Origin: Verrucomicrobiota bacterium
Lineage (GTDB): Bacteria; Verrucomicrobiota; Verrucomicrobiia; Limisphaerales; UBA1096
Length of the DNA: 32,664 bases
Reading direction: 5' to 3'
Assembly (NCBI GenBank): GCA_030749225.1
Contig: JASMKO010000003.1
Coordinates: forward strand, 1 to 32,664
Positions 25,116 through 31,665 of this stretch are shown here, piece after piece. Every line of letters starts with the position of its first letter. The stretch's first letter is position 1. The translations under genes were made by a program, and so were the position numbers. Under the pieces are notes generated by a model. It saw only the letters and a program-made list of their open reading frames with translations. It did no database searches and had not been told where the DNA came from.

Positions 25116-25134
25116 CAAGCGCTTGGCCAAGCGC
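25116..25134. repeat. compound palindrome, intergenic
   Basis: CAAGCGCTTG (25116-25125) overlaps GCGCTTGGCCAAGCGC (25119-25134). The latter directly abuts the stop codon of the steroid-reductase-like gene. Confidence 0.95.
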
Positions 25135-25920
25135 TCAAAAAATTCCCGGGACGAGGGCTTTGCGCTTGGCCGGGTAATCGGGGAATCGGTCGTGATACCA
25201 GTGGTGATGCGCCCGGGCGCGTGGTGTGAGGTTGGCCGTCGTCCATACCGCGAATGCCAAACCAGCCGGGCTCCAGGTCAGCAACGCCCAGCCTATCCAC
25301 TCAACGATTTCACCAAGGTAATTCGGACATGACACCCAGCGAAACAGGCCGCCGTGCGGGACGGAGTATCCGCCGGGCTTCTCCCTCCGCAGGCGCAGCA
25401 GCCGGTTGCACGAATCCATGTTGATCACGAAGCCGATGCCAAACACCACCGCTCCCGTGACGAATCGCCAGTCGCCCAGCCAATCGGCGCTGCTGACGAC
25501 CGGGTGGACAAACAGCCAGGCGCCCTGCAGCGAGCCGTTAATCAGGTTGTACATCAGGCCCATCAGCATCAGCAGCATAGGCATCGGGCTGCTGGTCCTA
25601 GCCAGGCGAAATGGATAAATCCAGGCGCGGTGCACGTAGTGCATTTGCCAAATCAGAAAAAAAACAAGCAGCACCGGCGATTCCCAGCCGCGTGCCCAGA
25701 TAAAGACACCGGCCGGGACCAGCACTGCCGGCGACTCCATGACCAGCCAGCCGGTGCGCGCGGGGATCATCGGCCTCCATGTGCCGGGGTTGTGACGGCC
25801 GTACGGGGCGTTGATGAAGCAAAGGCTGACCGCAACCGGCAGCGCCAGTGCCAGCCATGCCCACATGAGCGTGGGAAGCCAGTCGGGGCGCGTTGCGATT
25901 GTGATGGTTTCGGGCGGCAT
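25135..25920 (-). CDS. steroid 5-alpha-reductase (SRD5A) family membrane protein
   Basis: Multi-pass membrane NADPH-dependent reductase family. The 261 residues show about six to seven hydrophobic segments. The C-terminal half (YSVPHGGLFRWVSCPNYLGE, IVEWIGWALLTWSP, PRARAHHHWYHDRFPDYP, RKALVPGIF) follows human SRD5A1/2 closely from memory. PARTGWLVMESP holds Glu62 and MHYVHRAW holds Tyr95, at the places of the catalytic Glu57 and Tyr91 of SRD5A2. That suggests a working reductase for a conjugated 3-keto substrate, possibly a sterol or polyprenoid; the real substrate is unknown. The palindrome GCGCTTGGCCAAGCGC abuts its stop codon. It precedes the LptG-like gene by 81 bases on the same strand. 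Confidence 0.88.
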   Translation of the reverse strand: MPPETITIATRPDWLPTLMWAWLALALPVAVSLCFINAPYGRHNPGTWRPMIPARTGWLVMESPAVLVPAGVFIWARGWESPVLLVFFLIWQMHYVHRAWIYPFRLARTSSPMPMLLMLMGLMYNLINGSLQGAWLFVHPVVSSADWLGDWRFVTGAVVFGIGFVINMDSCNRLLRLRREKPGGYSVPHGGLFRWVSCPNYLGEIVEWIGWALLTWSPAGLAFAVWTTANLTPRARAHHHWYHDRFPDYPAKRKALVPGIF

Positions 25921-26012
25921 CGGTGGCGCCTCATCAGCGACAAACCGGCCGTTGATTCAAGCCAAAAACATCGGCGCTTTACAGTTACGCAGGCGAGGGA
26001 TAGCTTCCGTCC

Positions 26013-26666
26013 ATGTCGTCAAAACTCGATGAGTCGGATTTTGTGGATCGCGATCTCGAGGTCGAGCCGGAGACTGGGACACCGCCATCCGGCACCATCC
26101 CACCCCCCAGCCGGGAGGAACTGACTTCCCGCGTCACCGAGACCCAGCAGGAGCTGACCCGGCTCAAGCAGATGCAGGAGGAACTCGAGCGCGAGCGCAA
26201 CGAGATCGAGGAGGAGCGCAAACGCCGCACTGAGCTGGCCACCGGCCGCGAGGAATTGGTGCAGCACCTCACACGAGGTATCGGCTTGCTCGAGGAGGCC
26301 GAACTGTCCAGCGGCCGAACTGCCGAGCAACTCGCCATGACCGTCAGCGACCTGCAGGGGTCGCTCGCCAAGGTCAACGGCATCGACGAGGCCGACTGGA
26401 CCGAGGAAAATTGTAGCGTTGAGCTGACCAAGGCATTGACTACCATCGAGAACGCTCGGATGGAATGGAACTCGGCCCGCCTCAAGTGGCCCGTGCTCGA
26501 CGGTGAGGCCGAACCCGCCCCTGCTGTTGGTCAACCGCAGGTGGCCGAGCGACCCGGCCTTGAACAATACAACTTCTGGCAGCTCAGCCGGCTTGGGCTG
26601 GCCTTCACCTGGCCGCTGGTCGTCGTCGGCATCGCTATCGTAGTTTTGCTGACCCTGCTCAACTGA
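26013..26666 (+). CDS. coiled-coil protein with C-terminal membrane anchor, unknown function
   Basis: I do not recognise a family. The 217 residues start at the ATG 26013 with GAGGG upstream. After an acidic, proline-rich opening comes a strongly charged heptad-like stretch (about 33-85, with LTRLKQMQEELERERNEIEE) that should form a coiled coil. A mixed helical region follows. Residues 190-217 form a hydrophobic helix (FTWPLVVVGIAIVVLLTLLN) ending at the stop, so it looks tail-anchored with its bulk in the cytoplasm. It is ten bases ahead of the next gene, which has a similar design. Confidence 0.72.
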   Translation: MSSKLDESDFVDRDLEVEPETGTPPSGTIPPPSREELTSRVTETQQELTRLKQMQEELERERNEIEEERKRRTELATGREELVQHLTRGIGLLEEAELSSGRTAEQLAMTVSDLQGSLAKVNGIDEADWTEENCSVELTKALTTIENARMEWNSARLKWPVLDGEAEPAPAVGQPQVAERPGLEQYNFWQLSRLGLAFTWPLVVVGIAIVVLLTLLN

Positions 26667-26675
26667 TAAGCCGCC

Positions 26676-27110
26676 ATGGGCTTGTTCCGACCCAACGATC
26701 CACTCGCAAGCCGGGCCAAGAGACTCAAGGCGCGCCTGGCGGATGTAGAGTCGCGGATCGAGGAGCTTGGCCAAACCAAGGACCAACCGGCGGTACCACC
26801 CGCTGCCCTGCACGAACTCAAGCCCGGCGACGAGCCGCTGCCGCCCCGCCCCAGCCACCCGCTTTCCGAGCGGCCGCTCGGCACAGCCGAGCCGGAAAAC
26901 GAATCCGTCTGGCAATGGCTCAGCAGCCGGTTCCGCAAACCGCCGGTCTCCTCCAACCCGCGGATGGTCAACTTCCTCGCTGCCGGGAGCATCCAGGGCC
27001 TGCGGCCACTGCGGTACGAGCGCCGCGTGGCGCGAAACCGTTTCCTCGCCTTCAGCGTGCTGCTCGTGCTTGTGCTGATCGGCTTGTTTTGGACCCTCTT
27101 GCAACAGTGA
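26676..27110 (+). CDS. small protein with C-terminal membrane anchor, unknown function
   Basis: The 144 residues (ATG 26676) have no family I recognise. The N-terminus (about 1-35, SRAKRLKARLADVESRIEEL) is a short coiled coil. The middle is proline-rich, and the last 20 residues (FLAFSVLLVLVLIGLFWTLL) form a single membrane helix ending four residues before the stop, preceded by a positively charged stretch RYERRVARNR. That charge placement predicts a cytoplasmic N-terminus. It follows the preceding tail-anchored gene by nine bases and is probably co-transcribed with it. Confidence 0.7.
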   Translation: MGLFRPNDPLASRAKRLKARLADVESRIEELGQTKDQPAVPPAALHELKPGDEPLPPRPSHPLSERPLGTAEPENESVWQWLSSRFRKPPVSSNPRMVNFLAAGSIQGLRPLRYERRVARNRFLAFSVLLVLVLIGLFWTLLQQ

Positions 27111-27190
27111 GCAGTGGGCAGCGAAAAGAATCATCTGCGACAAGGAAAACAGAAACTTTTTGAGACACAAAGGGACACCCGCCTGATCGG

Positions 27191-27307
27191 ATGACGAACG
27201 ACGACGAGAACATCATTACTGTCCGGATCGCCATCACCGTCATTGCGGCGGTCATCGCCATCGCCGTTGCGCTGATCTTCGGCCGCGAGGATGGCCGGGA
27301 TGACTAG
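27191..27307 (+). CDS. 38-residue single-helix membrane peptide
   Basis: A short frame starting at the ATG 27191 encodes MTNDDENIITVRIAITVIAA and continues through one hydrophobic helix to a charged end, GREDGRDD. Its stop overlaps the start of the methyltransferase gene (ATG 27291 and ATG 27300 both lie inside it), which suggests translational coupling. No homologue is recognised. The acidic N-terminus and central helix look protein-like, but expression is unproven. Confidence 0.5.
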   Translation: MTNDDENIITVRIAITVIAAVIAIAVALIFGREDGRDD

Positions 27308-27788
27308 CGCCGCTCTCATCCCCACGCGGCACGGCACGTTCGTCGCGCGGTTCAGCGGCGCCGGTCTTGCCCGACTCGACTTCCCCGGCAAAGGTTCCAT
27401 CCCCAAAGCTGCGCCAAAAACGGCAGGCTTGGCCAAGCGTTGGCTGGCGGCCACGGCTGCCGCGCTCGAGTCGCTACTGCTTGGCCAAGCGCCGCAAAAA
27501 CTGCCGCTGCTCGACCTGTCGTATGCAACCGAATTCCAGCAGTCCGTTTGGCGGCAGCTTCTCAAAATCCCGCCCGGCCAAACCCGCTCGTACGGCGAGA
27601 TTGCCCGGTGCCTTGCCAAGCCGGGCGCATCTCGAGCCGTCGGTTCCGCCTGCGGCGCGAACCCGATCCCGGTCATTGTCCCGTGCCACCGCGTGCTGGC
27701 GGCGCACCGGCGCATCGGCGGCTTCTCCGGTGGCCCCGACTGGAAGCAGCGCCTCCTTCGCATCGAGGGAGCCCAGTTCATCGAGTAA
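27291..27788 (+). CDS. ogt: methylated-DNA--protein-cysteine methyltransferase
   Basis: Suicide repair protein that takes alkyl groups from O6-alkylguanine onto its own cysteine. Of its 165 residues, the C-terminal domain has FQQSVWRQLLKIPPGQTRSYGEIA near 82-105 and RAVGSACGANPIPVIVPCHRV with acceptor Cys132. GGFSGGPDWKQRLLRIEGA follows. The N-terminal domain is short, as in Ogt forms without the Ada DNA-binding part. The start is ATG 27291, or ATG 27300 three codons later. Two exact palindromes 52 bases apart (27428, 27480) encode Leu-Ala-Lys and Leu-Gly-Gln just before the catalytic domain. Confidence 0.93.
   Translation: MAGMTSAALIPTRHGTFVARFSGAGLARLDFPGKGSIPKAAPKTAGLAKRWLAATAAALESLLLGQAPQKLPLLDLSYATEFQQSVWRQLLKIPPGQTRSYGEIARCLAKPGASRAVGSACGANPIPVIVPCHRVLAAHRRIGGFSGGPDWKQRLLRIEGAQFIE
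27428..27437. repeat. CTTGGCCAAG palindrome
   Basis: First of two exact copies in ogt, read as Leu-Ala-Lys-Arg. Confidence 0.95.
27480..27489. repeat. CTTGGCCAAG palindrome
   Basis: Second exact copy in ogt, 52 bases on, read as Leu-Gly-Gln. Confidence 0.95.
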
Positions 27789-27901
27789 CGCCTTAAGCCG
27801 AGACAAACCGAGCCGCGTGCGATTCCCAATCCTTTTTTTGCGGGAGTATTGGCGGGGTTTTGGTAGGTTGCGGCGGACGGGCGCTTGGCCCGCGGCAAAC
27901 T

Positions 27902-30900
27902 GTGGTTTCCATTCGTAACTTTTATTGCCGGGCCGGCTTCGCGCTTGGCTTCGCCGTTGCCGGGCCGGCAGTAGCCGCCGACTCGATCACGGAGTTTGGT
28001 CGATGGATTTCCCGCTACGAGGCGGCCCCCGCGAACGCCAAGCCGGACCTCGTGGCCGAGGGGGTGCGTTTGGCCAAGCGACGCGAGCCGGCGATGCGGC
28101 GGCTCATCGCTACGCAACCGAGCTTGGCGCTTCAACGCGCCGTGCCGCGTCTGGCCAGGCTGCCGGAACCGATTGCCCGCCACCTTGAGCAACACGCCGA
28201 GGGGCTGGCGGAGTACACTGTTACAGCTACCTGCGGCGGCCCGCGGCATCGCGGCTGTGTCATGGAGCGGTCGCTCATGCTGAACGGCCAACGGTTCATC
28301 CCGCGCTGGACAGGGCGGCGAGCGCACCTTGGTTCGAAGCGCGGCCTGCCGGTGTATGGCATCGTGCTCGGCGGGCAGATGGCCGTCGCCGATGAGCCGG
28401 CCCGCGAGCTTTCCGCAGCGGAGAAAACCGCGCTTGGCATTCCGGTGAATCAAATAGTGCTGTCGCTTGCCGGGGAGCAGCGGGCGTTCGACACCACCGC
28501 CGCTGCGGCGGAGTGGCAGCATCAACTCGTGGCTGCGGAGCAGGTGCCCGGCCCGGAGGTGAGGTTGCGGCCGGTGGCCAAGCTGAAGCCGTCCGTGGCG
28601 TGGACCACCGGTAAGAAGCGCATCCTGTTCATCCGCGTCGATTTCCCCGACCGCGAGGGCAATCCACTCAACGACGAGGCCACGGCGTTCGAGATGAAAC
28701 GCACCAATGAATTCCTCAGTGACAACTCGTACGGAAAGTTCACGATCGAGACGGTGCTGGTGCCGGGGGTATTGCGGATGCCCAGGCCGGCGACGTGGTA
28801 TCAGGCCGAGCCGGAGAGCCGCGACGGCGAGTTGCTGTCCCACGGCCGTGACGCCGCCAAAGCGCTCGACGCAAAATACAACTACCGCGACCACGACCTG
28901 TACATCGTTTGCTTCGACTCGATATTCGACGGTTGGGCCGGCAAGGCGCGCGTCGGCACGATAGGGCTGTGGCTCAACGGCGGTTTCAGTAACGACACGA
29001 TCCAGCATGAGATCGGCCACAACCTCGGCCTGTACCATGCCAACGCCTGGGTGCCAACGCAGGGCGACTCCCCCATCGGCGCCGGTCAGCACGAGGAGTA
29101 CGGCGATCCGTACGACAACATGGGCAACTACTCGCCGTATGGGCATTACAACGTTTACTTCAAGAATTACCTGTCGTGGATTCCGAGCGCGTCGGTGAAG
29201 TCGGTCTCACGCACCGGCACTTACCGAGTGAAGGCGCACGATCACCGCGAGGCCGGCATTGGCGTGCGCGCGCTCAAGATTGGCAAAAACTCTGGGCGTG
29301 ACTACTGGATCGGGGTGCGGCACTGGTTGGTCGGCGAGGAAATCATGCTGCGCTGGGGTCTGAAGTCCGGCAGTTGGATGAACGGCGACGGCTCGCTGTT
29401 GCTCGACATGACGCCGGAGACGCGCCGGGCGTTTGAGGAGAGCCAGCCGCGCGACCACTCGCTGCAGATGGGCCACTCATTTCATGACAGCAGCCGCCGG
29501 GTGACGGTCACCCCGGTCGCGCGTGGCGGTGACGGCCACAAGCTGTGGGTGGACCTGCGCGTGGTGTACGGCTCGGTGATCTCCAACCGCCAGCCAAAAT
29601 TGAGTTTCCCCGTCGCGCCGCCGTCGGCCAAGGTGGGAGAACCATTCAGCCTCACCGCCACCGGCAACGACCCGGACAATGATGCGCTGTATTACATCTG
29701 GGAGTTTGGTGACGGCAGTGACGCGGCGTTCGGCAAGACGGTTTCGCACACCTACTACCTCGGTGCAGGTTCGGCGTTTTTGGTTAAATGCACGGCAGTT
29801 GACGGCCGGGGCGGCAGCACCACTACAACGATTCTCGTCCCGGTCGAGGGTAGCAACGATCCGCTCAACAGCTGGACACAAACCACGCTGCCAGACACAG
29901 GCAATTTCTCATTTGCAACGTTTGGCGACGAGCAGTTTCTCGTCGGCGGTGACGGCGGCACGTTGGCCAAGCGAGATGTCGGCTCGGCAGCCTGGGTCAA
30001 AGTCGGCGACAGCGGCACCAAGCAGAGACTCTTCGGAGGTGCGCTTGGCCAAGGGACACGCCTGGCCGTTGGCTGGCTGGGCACGGTGACGGTTTCCAGT
30101 AACGACGACAATTGGCGCTTGGCCAATGGCGTCGAGTTGGTGAACCTTGAGGATGTGATCCACGGCAGCGACCAGTTCGTCGCCGTGGGTAAGGGGGGCA
30201 AGGTCGGCCTGTCGGCGGACGGGGAGGCATGGTTGTTTCACGACAGCGGCACGGCAGCCTGGCTCAAGCATATCACCATTGGCGGCGGACAATACGTGGC
30301 AGTTGGCACGCGCGGCGCAATCGTCACCTCGGCCAACGGGACAAAATGGACGGAGCGCGATACGCCGACAATGAGCGTCTTGGAAAGTGTGGCTTTCGGC
30401 AACGGCCGGTTTGTCGCCGTCGGCTTCAAGGGCACGATCCTTTACTCAGCGGACGGTTGGCGCTGGCTCACGGCCAAGTCGGGAACGGATGAGTGGCTCA
30501 ACGACGTGACGTTCGGTGACGGGATGTTTGTGACGGTCGGCGCTAACGGCACACTGCTGACATCGTCCGACGGCAAGGCTTGGTTGCGCCGCAGTTCTGG
30601 CACGGAAGTTACGCTGGGCGGTGTGGCGTTTGGCCACCGGCGGTTTGTCATCGTCGGACGCGCCGGGCTGATCCTGGAGTCGGGCCGGCTGGCCGCACCT
30701 CCGGTACCGCCGATGCTTGCAGTCCACATGTCCAAGGGTGGCAAGCCGAGGCTCGTCATCACCGGGCAGGAGGGTCAACTGTACCGTGTCGAGACCTCGA
30801 CTGACCTGCGCCGGTGGAAGGCGATCACGCTCTTCGAGGGCACGGCCGAGCCGGTCGAGTTTATCGACGAAACAGCGTTGCCGGAGCGGGGTCGGTTTTA

Positions 30901-30919
30901 CCGTACCGTCACTCCTTAG
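27902..30919 (+). CDS. secreted M6-like metallopeptidase with PKD and propeller domains
   Basis: Large exported protein of 1005 residues from a GTG at 27902, chosen because it begins a good signal peptide (SIRNFYCRAGFALGFAVAG, cut near AVAAD); the frame is open back to 27860. The catalytic part is at about 225-400, with the zinc motif HEIGHNLGLYH (His369, Glu370, His373, His379) in QHEIGHNLGLYHANAW, as in immune-inhibitor-A-like and related metzincin-like peptidases. A PKD domain follows at about 560-655 (LTATGNDPDNDALYYIWEFGDGS pattern). Six or more repeats of about 42 residues (F-V-A-V-G type) at 660-940 form a propeller. The last ~60 residues (YRVETSTDLRRWKAI, GRFYRTVTP) resemble a C-terminal module common in Verrucomicrobia. 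Probably degrades external protein. Confidence 0.82.
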   Translation: MVSIRNFYCRAGFALGFAVAGPAVAADSITEFGRWISRYEAAPANAKPDLVAEGVRLAKRREPAMRRLIATQPSLALQRAVPRLARLPEPIARHLEQHAEGLAEYTVTATCGGPRHRGCVMERSLMLNGQRFIPRWTGRRAHLGSKRGLPVYGIVLGGQMAVADEPARELSAAEKTALGIPVNQIVLSLAGEQRAFDTTAAAAEWQHQLVAAEQVPGPEVRLRPVAKLKPSVAWTTGKKRILFIRVDFPDREGNPLNDEATAFEMKRTNEFLSDNSYGKFTIETVLVPGVLRMPRPATWYQAEPESRDGELLSHGRDAAKALDAKYNYRDHDLYIVCFDSIFDGWAGKARVGTIGLWLNGGFSNDTIQHEIGHNLGLYHANAWVPTQGDSPIGAGQHEEYGDPYDNMGNYSPYGHYNVYFKNYLSWIPSASVKSVSRTGTYRVKAHDHREAGIGVRALKIGKNSGRDYWIGVRHWLVGEEIMLRWGLKSGSWMNGDGSLLLDMTPETRRAFEESQPRDHSLQMGHSFHDSSRRVTVTPVARGGDGHKLWVDLRVVYGSVISNRQPKLSFPVAPPSAKVGEPFSLTATGNDPDNDALYYIWEFGDGSDAAFGKTVSHTYYLGAGSAFLVKCTAVDGRGGSTTTTILVPVEGSNDPLNSWTQTTLPDTGNFSFATFGDEQFLVGGDGGTLAKRDVGSAAWVKVGDSGTKQRLFGGALGQGTRLAVGWLGTVTVSSNDDNWRLANGVELVNLEDVIHGSDQFVAVGKGGKVGLSADGEAWLFHDSGTAAWLKHITIGGGQYVAVGTRGAIVTSANGTKWTERDTPTMSVLESVAFGNGRFVAVGFKGTILYSADGWRWLTAKSGTDEWLNDVTFGDGMFVTVGANGTLLTSSDGKAWLRRSSGTEVTLGGVAFGHRRFVIVGRAGLILESGRLAAPPVPPMLAVHMSKGGKPRLVITGQEGQLYRVETSTDLRRWKAITLFEGTAEPVEFIDETALPERGRFYRTVTP
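30044..30053. repeat. CTTGGCCAAG palindrome
   Basis: Exact copy in the propeller part of the peptidase gene, read as Leu-Gly-Gln. One-mismatch copies lie at 28069, 29962 and 30118. None is seen in the last 2.5 kb of the window. Confidence 0.95.
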
Positions 30920-30981
30920 CCATTTTGGCTTTCGCTTGGACAAACGGGGCGATAGGCTCCCTGGCGAACAGTTGAAATCAT

Positions 30982-31653
30982 ATGAACACGATCCTGAAGC
31001 TATTCAGTTGGGTGATCCTGTTCTGCTGCGTGGCTTGCGGCCGGGCAGATAACAGCGCGTCCAAGCCTCCCGCGATACCAAAAAACGTGTCGAAACCATC
31101 CAATGAACCACTCGTAACGCCTCCTCCCAAGGTCGGCATGATTACGCTCGGTGGCGGCTGTTTCTGGTGCGTCGAGGCGGTGTACCAGCGGATCGATGGC
31201 ATCACGAAAGTGACCTCCGGCTACATGGGCGGCACCGTGCCAAACCCCACCTACAAGCAGATTTGCACCGGCCTCACCGGTCATGCCGAGGTAGTGAAAG
31301 TGGAGTTTGATCCCGCAAAAATCTCGCTCGAAAAAGTACTGGCGGTGTTCTGGAAAGCGCACGATCCGACCACGCTCAACCGACAGGGCGCCGACATTGG
31401 CACACAGTATCGCTCGGCGATTTTTTACCATACTGACGCCGACAAGGTGGTGGCGGAGAAGTCAATGAAGGCAGCCGGTAGCTCCGGCGAATTCCGCAGC
31501 CCGATCGTAACCGAAATCACGAAGGCCTCGATATTTTACAAGGCCGAGGAGTATCACCAGAACTACTTCAACCTAAACGCCAATGCTCCATATTGCCGCG
31601 CCGTCATTTGGCCCAAGCTCCGCAAGTTGGGCCTGAAGTTTAAAAAGGAGTAA
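30982..31653 (+). CDS. msrA: peptide-methionine (S)-S-oxide reductase, exported
   Basis: Repairs methionine-S-sulfoxide in proteins. The 223 residues open with a hydrophobic signal ending CCVACG, a weak lipobox that would anchor the protein at Cys19. A proline/serine linker to about 50 follows, then the MsrA core starting MITLGGGCFWCVEAVYQ with catalytic Cys60. GYMGGTVPNPTYKQICTGLTGHAE, QGADIGTQYRSAIFY and EEYHQNYF follow, all standard. Exported MsrA would protect envelope or secreted proteins. It is preceded by 62 bases with no feature I can identify and followed by a CotH-family gene 12 bases on. Confidence 0.94.
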   Translation: MNTILKLFSWVILFCCVACGRADNSASKPPAIPKNVSKPSNEPLVTPPPKVGMITLGGGCFWCVEAVYQRIDGITKVTSGYMGGTVPNPTYKQICTGLTGHAEVVKVEFDPAKISLEKVLAVFWKAHDPTTLNRQGADIGTQYRSAIFYHTDADKVVAEKSMKAAGSSGEFRSPIVTEITKASIFYKAEEYHQNYFNLNANAPYCRAVIWPKLRKLGLKFKKE

Positions 31654-31665
31654 ACACCGACAACC

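Noticed and set aside
26019-27170. A 383-residue open frame on the minus strand opposite the coiled-coil genes
   Set aside because: The plus-strand frames have well-placed ATG starts, coiled-coil and membrane patterns and tight spacing; the antisense frame has no such structure.
27131-29146. A 671-residue open frame on the minus strand
   Set aside because: It runs antisense through ogt and the metallopeptidase gene, both with clear family motifs, and its translation is arginine/proline-rich with no recognisable domain; it reflects GC-rich codon bias.
141-30053. The palindrome as an ordinary Rho-independent terminator
   Set aside because: Most copies lie inside genes, the arms are contiguous with no loop, and T-tracts do not follow; bidirectional termination at a few intergenic copies remains possible.
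141-30053. A CRISPR array or direct-repeat cluster
   Set aside because: Spacing is irregular, from 52 to over 4,000 bases, and there are no cas genes.
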